Shown: one piece after another, positions 27,574 to 35,045 of the stretch
How positions within the stretch are numbered: the stretch's first letter is position 1
Layout: the number at the start of each line of letters is the position of its first letter
NCBI RefSeq assembly: GCF_003050935.1
Contig: NZ_QAOX01000001.1
Coordinates: forward strand, 186,001 to 250,000
DNA from: Luteibacter sp. OK325
GTDB taxonomy: Bacteria; Pseudomonadota; Gammaproteobacteria; Xanthomonadales; Rhodanobacteraceae
DNA length: 64,000 nt
Reading direction: 5' to 3'
Translations under genes and position numbers: made by a program
The notes under the pieces: model-generated
Seen by the model: the letters and a program-made list of their open reading frames with translations, nothing else
Told to the model about the DNA's origin: nothing
The model's database searches: none

Positions 27574-27909
27574 TCAGCGGCGGCGGCGCAGGCTGTCTTT
27601 TACGTCGACATCGAAGCGAACGGTGGTCGCCACGGTATCGTGTCCAGGGATGTCGAACACGAGGCCATCCTTGCTCGGCAGGCGCGACTGCAAGGCGGAT
27701 AATTCGCTCATCGGCACCTTGAGTCGCCATTCGTGGGCGTTGCCCTCGAGCGTGCACGAGCCGCCCCCGGTGGCGTCCACCGAGTAGCGCATGACGAACG
27801 CCTTGCCGAAGGCGGTCGAGCCGAGCAGGGCCACATTCCCGAGCAGTTCGCCCAGTTCGTCCTCGTCGATCCGCACGCGAACTGTATCGTTCTCCAGCTG
27901 TACCCTCAT
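27574..27909 (-). CDS. Hypothetical protein in molybdenum cofactor cluster
   Basis: A 111-residue soluble protein that I do not recognise. It starts MRVQLENDTVRVRIDEDELGE, alternates beta strands with charged turns, has no signal peptide, membrane segment or cysteine pair, and ends basic (DSLRRRR). The single Cys is in GGGSCTLEG. The ATG at 27909 gives a 4-bp overlap with mobA; an in-frame ATG at 27927 lies deeper inside mobA. Its place as third gene of moeA-mobA suggests a link to cofactor handling or to the molybdoenzyme encoded opposite, but nothing in the sequence proves this. Confidence 0.7.
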   Translation of the reverse strand: MRVQLENDTVRVRIDEDELGELLGNVALLGSTAFGKAFVMRYSVDATGGGSCTLEGNAHEWRLKVPMSELSALQSRLPSKDGLVFDIPGHDTVATTVRFDVDVKDSLRRRR

Positions 27910-28439
27910 GCGTTCGCCTCGCGCCATTCGTCAGGGGTGTTGCAGTTGGCCAGAAGGAGCGGATCCAATCCGTCCAGGGCCAGTGTGGTCGTGCCGATCC
28001 GTGTCTGCAAGGCGGAGACCGAACAATCCCGACCGATCTGCGTCATCAATATCGCTAGTGCATCACGCGTTGCGGCGTCGAGGGTGAGCCGCATCGGCAG
28101 TGGATGTCCCGCCCATCGCGTGGCCCGCAGGGAGCGATGCGATAACAAGGGCCCGAGCACGGCGTGACCCAGCCGGGGCATATCCACCGGCACGACCAGC
28201 ACCTCGGCGTCGGGGAGGACCCGGGCAGCGCTGGTCATGCCTCCGACCGGGCCGGCCTCCGGCCAGCGGTCGGGAATGCCGCCAGGACGCGAACCACTCA
28301 CCGCGACCAGTTCGGCACCCATGCCGCGGAGGATACGCGCGGTGCGGTCGAGCATGCTCAGGCCATGGATCGTCATCAGCGCCTTGTCCTCGCCCATGCG
28401 CGAGGACAAGCCACCAGCGAGGATGAGGCCGATGATCAT
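27906..28439 (-). CDS. mobA: Molybdenum cofactor guanylyltransferase MobA
   Basis: A 177-residue nucleotidyltransferase. It starts MIIGLILAGGLSSRMGEDKA, the GTP-binding signature LAGGxSxRMGxDKA. VPVDMPRL carries the Mg-binding Asp and LANCNTPDE is the usual C-terminal motif. MobA joins GMP to Mo-molybdopterin to make the guanine dinucleotide form needed by the YdeP-type enzyme encoded nearby. The ATG at 28439 overlaps the moeA stop by 4 bp, and its own stop overlaps the small downstream gene. Confidence 0.92.
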   Translation of the reverse strand: MIIGLILAGGLSSRMGEDKALMTIHGLSMLDRTARILRGMGAELVAVSGSRPGGIPDRWPEAGPVGGMTSAARVLPDAEVLVVPVDMPRLGHAVLGPLLSHRSLRATRWAGHPLPMRLTLDAATRDALAILMTQIGRDCSVSALQTRIGTTTLALDGLDPLLLANCNTPDEWREANA

Positions 28440-29632
28440 GAGGCGTCCGCCGGATCCAGCGGCCATGCATCGACCGATGTCCCGTAGGCTTCCTGTGCCG
28501 ACAACCAGACGTTCGCGAGCGTATACGGCAGGATGCGATAGGCCGCCTGCGCGGGCGTCATGTGCGCCGTCGGCAAACCCGTCTCATCGCGGGCAAGCTG
28601 GCCCAGGGCAAAATGCTGCATGCCTTCGCGCACCGCCGGCGGAGACACGAGGCGCGTGCGTGTGGGTCGTTCCGGGGGCAAACCCGCCATGGCCCGGAGC
28701 ACTGGCGCGACGAAAAAACGATAGCCCACGGCCACGGCGATGGGGTTACCCGGCAGGGCAATAACGAGGGGACCGTTCTCGAAACGCGCGGCGAGCAGCG
28801 GCTTGCCCGGCCGCATCGCGACCTTGTGGAAGAGTTCGCGGGCGCCCAGTGAGGCGAGTGCCGCGGGCACGAAGTCGAATCGGCCCGCCGATACGGCCCC
28901 TGTGGTGACGATCAGGTCGGCGCGGCGCGCCAACGCGTCCCGGATCGCAAGGTGGAATGTGTCGCCCTGGTCGGGCACCCGCGTACGCCCGATGGCGTCG
29001 ACACCCCAGCGGGACAGGCTCGCGGCAAGAAAGGGTCCGTTGGAATCGTGGATGCCGGCCAGTGGCAACGGGCCGCCTGCATTCAGTTCGCTGCCGGTAT
29101 TGATGATGGCCACGCGGGGGCGTCGCACGACATCCAGATGATCCAGCCCCAGTGCGGCAAGCAACATCACGGCCGCCGCGTCGATACGCCGCGCGAGGTG
29201 CAACGCGATGTCGCCTGCTTCGAGATCACTACCGGCACGACGTACGTTCTGGCCGCGACGTTCGTCCGCTACAAAGCGCACACGATCGCCATGGCGCTCG
29301 GTACGTTCCACCGGTACGACGGTATCGAAGCCGGCAGGCATGCGCGCACCCGTGGCGATCTCGCAGGCCTCGGCCTCGGGATAGTCGTAGGTATCGTCGC
29401 CGGCCGCATGCATGGCGGCTACGACATAGGCCGAATCGGCGGGGATCGTCTCCCCTTGCGCACGAACGGCATAGCCGTCCATCGCGGCGTTATCAAAGCC
29501 CGGCAAGGCATCGGGGCTGACGATGTCACGTGCCAGGAAGCGTCCTGGCGCGGCGTCGATGCCGACACGCTCGCTATCGAGCGCGACGGCTTCGCCTAGT
29601 AACAGCGCCAGTGCATCGGGATAGGAAATCAT
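28436..29632 (-). CDS. moeA: Molybdopterin molybdenumtransferase MoeA
   Basis: A 398-residue enzyme that inserts molybdenum into adenylylated molybdopterin. Visible are LPGFDNAAMDGYAV (about residues 42-55), PVERTERHGDRV, RPRVAIINTGSEL, the MoCF-binding core IHDSNGPFLAASL and VTTGAVSAG, HKVAMRPGKPLLAA and ALPGNPIAVAV. These cover domains I-IV of MoeA. The ATG at 29632 is chosen; a frame running to 29788 reads through a REP array and cannot be coding. It is the first gene of moeA-mobA-small ORF, convergent with the molybdoenzyme and fdhD. Confidence 0.93.
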   Translation of the reverse strand: MISYPDALALLLGEAVALDSERVGIDAAPGRFLARDIVSPDALPGFDNAAMDGYAVRAQGETIPADSAYVVAAMHAAGDDTYDYPEAEACEIATGARMPAGFDTVVPVERTERHGDRVRFVADERRGQNVRRAGSDLEAGDIALHLARRIDAAAVMLLAALGLDHLDVVRRPRVAIINTGSELNAGGPLPLAGIHDSNGPFLAASLSRWGVDAIGRTRVPDQGDTFHLAIRDALARRADLIVTTGAVSAGRFDFVPAALASLGARELFHKVAMRPGKPLLAARFENGPLVIALPGNPIAVAVGYRFFVAPVLRAMAGLPPERPTRTRLVSPPAVREGMQHFALGQLARDETGLPTAHMTPAQAAYRILPYTLANVWLSAQEAYGTSVDAWPLDPADAS

Positions 29633-29662
29633 GGGTGGAGCGTAACCCGGCGATGGGTCGCC

Positions 29663-29840
29663 GTGTAGGAGCCGCGTCGGCGGCGACCGATCGGTGTCGC
29701 GAGCACCCATCGCCGACGAATCGGCTCCCACAAAAGCCATCGGCTCCCACAAAAGCGGCTGGCTCCCACAAAGACAGCCGGCTCCCACAAGACACCCGGA
29801 CCGGCCGGGAACCCTGTGGGAGCCGCTTCAGCGGCGATGC
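29663..29840. repeat. REP cluster with repeated heads between moeA and the EF-G gene
   Basis: A REP pair (about 29664-29738) is followed by the inverted REP head GGCTCCCACAA repeated near 29742, 29760 and 29780, then a full REP ending near 29838. The heads are spaced 18-20 bp apart, a tandem pattern like that after dusB. Confidence 0.88.
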
Positions 29841-29849
29841 TTCACCGCA

Positions 29850-31925
29850 TCACGCCAACTTGCGCGAAGCCTCCTGCACGGCCGCGGGACGGTAGGCATG
29901 GAAGGCCACCGTCGCCGAGGCGCGGCCCTGGCTCAGGGAACGCAAGGCCGTGCTGTAGCCCTCAAGCTGGGCAAGCGGAACATCGGCCTCGATCTCCGTG
30001 CGTTCCTGCGTGTCGGTCAGGTTCACGATCTGCCCGCCACGACGCTGCAGGTCACCCAGCAGATCGCCCACCGCCGAACCCGGCGAACTCACCGAGACGC
30101 GCATCACCGGTTCCAGCAGCACGGTACCCGTGGCTTCGAGCGCAGCCTTCACGCCGATCTGCGCGGCACGATGGAACGCCATCTCGTTCGAATCCACGGC
30201 ATGCGCCTGGCCATCCGTCACCACGACATGCGCACCGACCACCGGGTAACCGCGCGGGCCTTCGATCAAGGCCGACAGGACACCCTTCTCCACCGCCGGC
30301 TGGAACTGCTTGGGAATCACGCCACCGGTGGTCTTGTCCTCGAAGCGGTTCGAGTCCTCACCCGTGGGGGTGACCGAAAGCACCACGCGTGCGTACTGAC
30401 CACTGCCACCCGTCTGCTTGGCAACCTTGCCTTCCATCGAACCCGACGCCGAAGCCGGGGTTTCCTGGTAAGCCACGCGCGGCGAACCGGTGCGCACCTG
30501 CACACCCCACTCGCGGCGCAGGCGTTCCACCATCACTTCGAGATGGAGTTCGCCCATGCCCCAGACCAGCGTTTCGCCGGTGTCCGGATCGGTCCCCACG
30601 CGGAAGGACGGGTCCTCCTGCGCAAGACGAGCGAGCCCGTTGCCGAGCTTGAGCAGGTCGGCCGAGCGTTCCGGCGAAAGCCGCCACGACAGCACCGCCG
30701 GTTGCGCCTGGATGGTTTCCAGACGCAGCGGATGATGCGAGTCGGCCAGCGTTTCGCCCGTGGCGACGTCCTTCCAGCCGGCGATCGCAACGATGTCGCC
30801 TGCCTCCGCAGCCTCGACCGCTTCGGTATCTTCGGCGCGCACGACGGCAAGGCGGCCAACGCGCTGCACGCGATCGGTCCCGCTACGCCAGACGGCATCG
30901 CCCACATGGAGGCGACCCGAGTACACACGCACGAACGCCAGCGGCCCATGCGCCTGGTTAACCACCTTGAAGACCAGCGCAGCCAGCGGCGCGTTCGCAT
31001 CGGGCGCAATCATCACGTCGCCGCTGTCGGTATGTGCGACGACGGCGGGACGATCCAGCGGCGACGGCAGGTAGGCGACGAAGGCATCAAGCAAAGGCTC
31101 AATACCGACGTTACGGAACGCCGAGCCCGGTAGTACCGGCGAACCGGCGCGAGCCAGCGTGCCGCGACGCAGGGCAGCAGTCAGCGCAGCCGCATCGATC
31201 GGCTGATCGGCGAGCCACAGCTCGGCCAGCACCTCGTCGCGGTCAGCCACGGCGGCGACGAGCTCGGCACGCGCGCCCGCATGGATCGCATGCTCGGCGT
31301 CGTCCCAGGGGTGGATACTCGGCGTACCGGCATCGTCGAATCGCCAGGTCCGCTCGCCAACGAGGTCGACCAGGCCCGTCATATGCTCGCCTTCGATGAC
31401 CGGGCGGGCGACCACCCACGGATTGGCGCCGAGCTTGTCACGCATCTGCGCGACGACGGCATCGAAGTCCGCACCGGGGCGATCCATCTTGTTGATGAAG
31501 GCCATGAGCGGCACGCCGTGTCGACGCGCCTGGTGCCAGACGGTTTCCGATTGCGGCTGCACGCCGGCGACGCCGGAGAACACCGTCACCGCGCCATCGA
31601 GCACACGCAGCGAACGCTCCACCTCGATGGCAAAGTCAATGTGACCAGGCGTATCGATAAGGGTCAGCCGATGCGGCTGGCCGCCTTCGGGCGTCCAGTT
31701 CGCGCGCACGGCCGCGGCGCCGATCGTGATGCCACGCTCGCGCTCGAGTTCCATGTGATCGGTGGTGGTGGCGCCGTCGTGCACCTCGCCGGTGCGATGG
31801 ATCGTACCGGTCTTGTAGAGCAGGCGTTCGGTGAGCGTGGTCTTGCCGGCATCGACGTGCGCAATGATGCCGAGGTTGCGCCAACGGTCGACGGGAATGG
31901 TGGTTTCGCGCGTGGTGGTACTCAT
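29850..31925 (-). CDS. Elongation factor G, second-type paralogue
   Basis: A 691-residue translational GTPase. G1 is AHVDAGKTTLTE (about residues 21-32), G2 RERGITIGAAA, G3 LIDTPGHIDFA, G4 AFINKMDRPGAD, followed by EF-G domains II-V (SGRLHVGDAVWRSG, GMGELHLEVMVERLRREWGV, RGYPVVGAHVVVTDGQAHAVDS). It is a stand-alone gene, not in the str operon with rpsL, rpsG and tuf. This suggests an accessory EF-G (FusA2-like), possibly specialised for stress or ribosome recycling. Tetracycline-protection proteins are related, but domain II and the overall match favour EF-G. Confidence 0.9.
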   Translation of the reverse strand: MSTTTRETTIPVDRWRNLGIIAHVDAGKTTLTERLLYKTGTIHRTGEVHDGATTTDHMELERERGITIGAAAVRANWTPEGGQPHRLTLIDTPGHIDFAIEVERSLRVLDGAVTVFSGVAGVQPQSETVWHQARRHGVPLMAFINKMDRPGADFDAVVAQMRDKLGANPWVVARPVIEGEHMTGLVDLVGERTWRFDDAGTPSIHPWDDAEHAIHAGARAELVAAVADRDEVLAELWLADQPIDAAALTAALRRGTLARAGSPVLPGSAFRNVGIEPLLDAFVAYLPSPLDRPAVVAHTDSGDVMIAPDANAPLAALVFKVVNQAHGPLAFVRVYSGRLHVGDAVWRSGTDRVQRVGRLAVVRAEDTEAVEAAEAGDIVAIAGWKDVATGETLADSHHPLRLETIQAQPAVLSWRLSPERSADLLKLGNGLARLAQEDPSFRVGTDPDTGETLVWGMGELHLEVMVERLRREWGVQVRTGSPRVAYQETPASASGSMEGKVAKQTGGSGQYARVVLSVTPTGEDSNRFEDKTTGGVIPKQFQPAVEKGVLSALIEGPRGYPVVGAHVVVTDGQAHAVDSNEMAFHRAAQIGVKAALEATGTVLLEPVMRVSVSSPGSAVGDLLGDLQRRGGQIVNLTDTQERTEIEADVPLAQLEGYSTALRSLSQGRASATVAFHAYRPAAVQEASRKLA

Positions 31926-32088
31926 GGCTAACGGTTCCTGATGGGGTCGCCAGGGGCTCGATGGTTCGTCGAGCGAGGCACTCCCCGATCCTGTTACCGC
32001 CGCCCCTGGCTGAGCGGGACGGTCAGGATCGAGGGTCGCGGCTGTTCTTCATGACACGCTGCTCCGGTGTGGACTGGCAGATTCGAGA

Positions 32089-32116
32089 CAAAAAAAAGCA
32101 CCCTTTCGGGTGCTTG
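32089..32116 (-). terminator. Rho-independent terminator on the minus strand
   Basis: On the minus strand GCACCCGAAAGGGTGC forms a 6-bp stem with a tight loop and is followed by eight T residues. It faces a region with no annotated upstream minus-strand gene, so it implies a short unassigned transcript from the right. Confidence 0.75.
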
Positions 32117-32142
32117 TCGTGTTCTTCGAGGCCGGCGCGCCG

Positions 32143-32244
32143 TTACGTGAACGACGCTCCGCCGTGCATGGGACGCGCGCACCCGCGACGCACCCATGGG
32201 GCGATCGGTGTGACGAACATCAAATCATGCTTGCAGCGGAACAT
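32143..32244 (-). CDS. Candidate 33-residue small protein or leader peptide
   Basis: The ATG at 32244 opens 33 codons ending in TAA at 32143, 27 bp before the intrinsic terminator at 32089-32116. The peptide begins MFRCKHDLMFVTPIAPW, has two Cys and several Pro and basic residues, and matches no family I know. A weak AGAGA ribosome site lies upstream. A possible promoter (TTGAAA at 32349-32354, TAACTT at 32327-32332 on the minus strand, 16-bp spacing) would give a transcript of about 230 nt. It could equally be a non-coding RNA; coding status rests only on this arrangement. Confidence 0.35.
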   Translation of the reverse strand: MFRCKHDLMFVTPIAPWVRRGCARPMHGGASFT

Positions 32245-32370
32245 GGCTGGGCTCTCTTGGTGAGGGGCAGGATGCTACGCCCCGCCGGTGATGGCCGGCA
32301 AGGGCATCGAGTCTTCGCTGGGCCCTAAGTTAGGGAGGGTTCGGCGTGTTTCAAGGGGACGCTTCGCAGG

Positions 32371-32436
32371 GATCGCCGCTGAAGCGGCTCCCACAGAGGT
32401 GCAGGGCTCCTTGTGGGAGCCGATTCATCGGCGATG
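32371..32436. repeat. Inverted REP pair upstream of the aldo/keto reductase
   Basis: GATCGCCGCTGAAGCGGCTC lies at 32371-32396 and TGTGGGAGCCGATTCATCGG at 32412-32436. The 613-bp gap around it (31926-32538) also holds the small ORF, its terminator and, at 32509-32520, a perfect palindrome ACTTCCGGAAGT close to the reductase start. Confidence 0.85.
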
Positions 32437-32538
32437 GACGCGCGGGACGAAGCCCTGGATGCCAGAAATTAAGGAAGTTTCATTTCCCACATGCCTTTTA
32501 GGGATCACACTTCCGGAAGTCCCCATCGGAGTATCCCC

Positions 32539-33519
32539 ATGCGCTACGTGAAACTCGGCCGCACCGGCCTCGACATCTCCCCGCTGGTCCTGGGTTGCAT
32601 GACTTACGGTGTACCCGATCGTGGAAACCACGAGTGGACCCTGGACGAAGAAACCAGCCGACCGTTCATCCGGAAGGCCCTCGATCTGGGCATCAACTTC
32701 TTCGATACCGCCAATGCCTACTCCGACGGCACGTCGGAAGAGATCGTCGGCCGCGCGCTGAAGGATTTCGCACGGCGCGATGAAGTCGTGATCGCCACGA
32801 AGACCTTCTTCCACTGGCGCAAGGGACCGAACGGCGGTGGCCTTTCGCGCAAGGCGATCTTCCATTCGGTGGACGACAGCCTCACGCGCCTGGGTACCGA
32901 CTACATCGACCTGCTGCAGATCCATCGTTTCGATCACACCACGCCCGTGGAGGAAACGCTCGAAGCCCTGCACGACGTGGTGAAGGCGGGCAAGGCGCGC
33001 TACCTCGGCGCATCGTCCATGTTCGCCTGGCAGTTCGCAAAAATGGTCTACACCTCGCGCCTGCATGGCTGGACCGAATTCGTCAGCATGCAGGACCACT
33101 ACAACCTCCTGCAGCGCGAGGAAGAGCGCGAGATGATTCCCTTCTGCGAAGACCAGAACATCGCCGTGCTGCCATGGAGTCCGCTTGCACGTGGCCGCCT
33201 CACGCGCGACTGGGACCAGAGCAGCACGCGGCAGGAGAGCGATGTCTTTGGAAGCACGTTGTACAACGCCACCGAGGATTCAGACCGTGCGATTGTCGAA
33301 GCGGTGAAGAAGGTCGCCGAACAGCGCGGGGTGCCGCGCGCCCAGGTTGCGCTGTCGTGGGTGGCGCATCGTTCGGGCGTGACCGCACCGATCGTCGGTG
33401 CCTCGAAGCCACATCATCTGGACGATGCCGTCGCCGCGATCGACCTCATTCTGTCCGACGACGAGACGGCGACCCTGGAAAAGGCCTATGGACCCCACCC
33501 CTTCGTAGGCTTCGAGTAG
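32539..33519 (+). CDS. Aldo/keto reductase
   Basis: A 326-residue NADPH-dependent reductase with the AKR TIM barrel. The tetrad is visible: Asp and Tyr in FFDTANAYSDGTSEE, Lys in VIATKTFFHWRKG and His in LLQIHRFDHTTP. The cofactor loop near the C-terminus is APIVGASKPHHLDDAV. The ATG at 32539 follows a GGAGTA ribosome site. Overall pattern is that of YajO/Tas-like AKRs that act on aldehydes and quinones; the physiological substrate is unknown. The palindrome ACTTCCGGAAGT at 32509-32520 just upstream may be an operator. Confidence 0.92.
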   Translation: MRYVKLGRTGLDISPLVLGCMTYGVPDRGNHEWTLDEETSRPFIRKALDLGINFFDTANAYSDGTSEEIVGRALKDFARRDEVVIATKTFFHWRKGPNGGGLSRKAIFHSVDDSLTRLGTDYIDLLQIHRFDHTTPVEETLEALHDVVKAGKARYLGASSMFAWQFAKMVYTSRLHGWTEFVSMQDHYNLLQREEEREMIPFCEDQNIAVLPWSPLARGRLTRDWDQSSTRQESDVFGSTLYNATEDSDRAIVEAVKKVAEQRGVPRAQVALSWVAHRSGVTAPIVGASKPHHLDDAVAAIDLILSDDETATLEKAYGPHPFVGFE

Positions 33520-33529
33520 CCCCGTCTTC

Positions 33530-33554
33530 TGTAGGAGCCGATTCATCGGCGATG
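33530..33554. repeat. Single REP element after the aldo/keto reductase
   Basis: TGTAGGAGCCGATTCATCGG with CGATG following; it lies 11 bp after the reductase stop and upstream of the MarR promoter. Confidence 0.85.
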
Positions 33555-33585
33555 GCCGCGGCAACGGCCGCCAGTTCGGGGGTGC

Positions 33586-33615
33586 TTGACACATGTGTGT
33601 ATGCACGGTCATGAT
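33586..33615 (+). promoter_or_regulatory. Promoter and operator of the MarR gene
   Basis: TTGACA (33586-33591) and a CATGAT -10-like box (33610-33615) are spaced by 18 bp. Between them lies ATGTGTGTATGCAC (33593-33606), whose exact reverse complement occurs upstream of the SDR gene. The predicted start of transcription falls at or next to the ATG at 33622, so the mRNA may be leaderless. Confidence 0.6.
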
Positions 33616-33621
33616 GCCCCC

Positions 33622-34047
33622 ATGGCAACCCGTAATGACTTCTGCAACTGCTTCGCGGCCCGCCAGGCCGCGCGGGCGTTGACACGCTCCTATGAGCGTC
33701 ATCTGGCCCCCGCCGGCCTCACCAGCTCACAGTTTTCCATCCTGGTGGCCGTTGAAGACCGTCCGGGTATTGGCATGCGCGAGCTGGCCGATGAGATGGT
33801 CATGGATCGGACGAGCCTCGTGCGCGCTCTGAAACCCCTTCAGCGCGATGGCTTCATCGCGGTGGCGGCCTCGGCCGAGGACACGCGCCAGAACGTTTAC
33901 GTACTCACCCCTGCGGGTCTGGCCAAGTCGGCCCAGGCCGGCGAGCTTTGGGCCCAGGCCCAGGCGGAGTTCGTCTCGAAGTTCGGTGGCGAGTCCGCCG
34001 CCGAGGCGGCGCGCGAAGCGTTTCATCGCATGGGCCAGATGGGCTGA
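33622..34047 (+). CDS. MarR-family transcriptional regulator
   Basis: A 141-residue winged-helix regulator. LTSSQFSILVAVEDRPGIGMRELADEMVMDRTSLVRALKPLQRDGFI spans the helix-turn-helix and the wing follows in AEDTRQNVYVLTPAG. Two Cys (FCNCFAARQ) near the N-terminus, at about residues 8 and 10, recall thiol-sensing members of the family. The ATG at 33622 is preferred over upstream starts because those overlap the promoter. It sits just before the SDR gene, with which it shares a 14-bp operator, so it probably represses itself and the SDR gene, relieved by an electrophile or oxidant (inference). Confidence 0.88.
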   Translation: MATRNDFCNCFAARQAARALTRSYERHLAPAGLTSSQFSILVAVEDRPGIGMRELADEMVMDRTSLVRALKPLQRDGFIAVAASAEDTRQNVYVLTPAGLAKSAQAGELWAQAQAEFVSKFGGESAAEAAREAFHRMGQMG

Positions 34048-34065
34048 CTTTTTTTGTTCGCAATA

Positions 34066-34079
34066 GTGCATACACACAT
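34066..34079. promoter_or_regulatory. MarR operator copy upstream of the SDR gene
   Basis: GTGCATACACACAT is the exact reverse complement of ATGTGTGTATGCAC at 33593-33606 in the MarR promoter. It ends 20 bp before the SDR start codon. Confidence 0.65.
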
Positions 34080-34098
34080 ACTTCAAGGGATCAAAGTC

Positions 34099-34911
34099 AT
34101 GAGCAACAATTCTCTCGGCACGGCCCTGGTCACAGGCGCTTCCTCCGGCATCGGCGCCGTCTACGCCGACCGCCTTGCCCGTCGTGGTTACGACCTCGTG
34201 CTGGTCGCGCGCAGCAAGGACAAGCTCGACGCTCTCGCCAAGCACATCACGACCACCACCGGCCGGCATGTCAGCATCGTCGCGGCCGACCTGACGCTCG
34301 ATGCGGATCTTCGTCGCGTCGAGCAGGTCATCAGAGAAACATCGAACCTCACCCTGCTGGTCAACAATGCCGGCGTCGGTGCGACAGCGCCTCTCCTGCA
34401 GGCCGACATTGCCAGGATGACCGACCTCATCGCCCTCAATGTGACGGCACCGACGCGCCTGGCCTATCAGGTCGTTCCGGGCTTCGTTGCGCGCGGCAAG
34501 GGCGCCGTCATCAACATTGCGTCCATCGTCGCGATCGCGCCGGAGCTGCTCAATGGTGTGTACGGCGGCAGCAAGGCGTTTGTGCTGGCCCTGAGCCAGT
34601 CGATGCATCACGAACTCGCCGACAAGGGCGTCAAGGTGCAGGCGGTGTTGCCGGGTGCGACCGCGACCGATTTCTGGCCCGTCGCCGGCACGGCAGTAGA
34701 GAACCTGCCGAAGGATTGGGTGATGAGCGCCGAGGACATGGTCGACGCGTCGCTGGCGGGTTTCGATGCGGGTGAGCTGGTGACGATTCCTTCGGTGGAG
34801 ACGACGGCGCTGGTGGATGCGTTGGAATCGGCGCGTCGTGCGCTGTTTCCGGAGCTGTCGAAGTCGGTGCCTGCGTCGCGTTATGGGGTGAAGGCCAGGG
34901 TTGCTGCGTAA
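34099..34911 (+). CDS. Short-chain dehydrogenase/reductase
   Basis: A 270-residue NAD(P)-dependent oxidoreductase. The cofactor site is ALVTGASSGIGAVYADRL (about residues 9-26), followed by LVNNAGVGA, the catalytic Ser in NIASIVAIAPE and the YxxxK pair in VYGGSKAFVLAL. RSKDKL after the second strand suggests NADPH preference. The ATG at 34099 has an AAGGGA ribosome site. It lies 51 bp downstream of the MarR gene and carries that regulator's probable operator. The substrate is unknown. Confidence 0.9.
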   Translation: MSNNSLGTALVTGASSGIGAVYADRLARRGYDLVLVARSKDKLDALAKHITTTTGRHVSIVAADLTLDADLRRVEQVIRETSNLTLLVNNAGVGATAPLLQADIARMTDLIALNVTAPTRLAYQVVPGFVARGKGAVINIASIVAIAPELLNGVYGGSKAFVLALSQSMHHELADKGVKVQAVLPGATATDFWPVAGTAVENLPKDWVMSAEDMVDASLAGFDAGELVTIPSVETTALVDALESARRALFPELSKSVPASRYGVKARVAA

Positions 34912-34923
34912 GCGCCAGCACCC

Positions 34924-35032
34924 AATCGCCGCTGAAGCGGCTCCCACAGAAAGCAGGCCCCGATACGCGGCAAGCTCTGTAGGAGCCGCTTCATCGGCGA
35001 TGCTCCGTGTGGGAGCCGCTTCAGCGGCGAAC
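34924..35032. repeat. Three REP elements between the SDR and GT1 genes
   Basis: One inverted (34924-34949) and two direct copies (about 34979-35003 and 35008-35032) separate convergent genes. Both sequence classes are present: GCCGCTTCAGCGGC and the hybrid GCCGCTTCATCGGC. Confidence 0.88.
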
Positions 35033-35045
35033 CCGCGCAGCGGGC

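Noticed and set aside
29633-29788. An N-terminal extension of moeA
   Set aside because: The added residues are encoded by the REP cluster and do not resemble MoeA.
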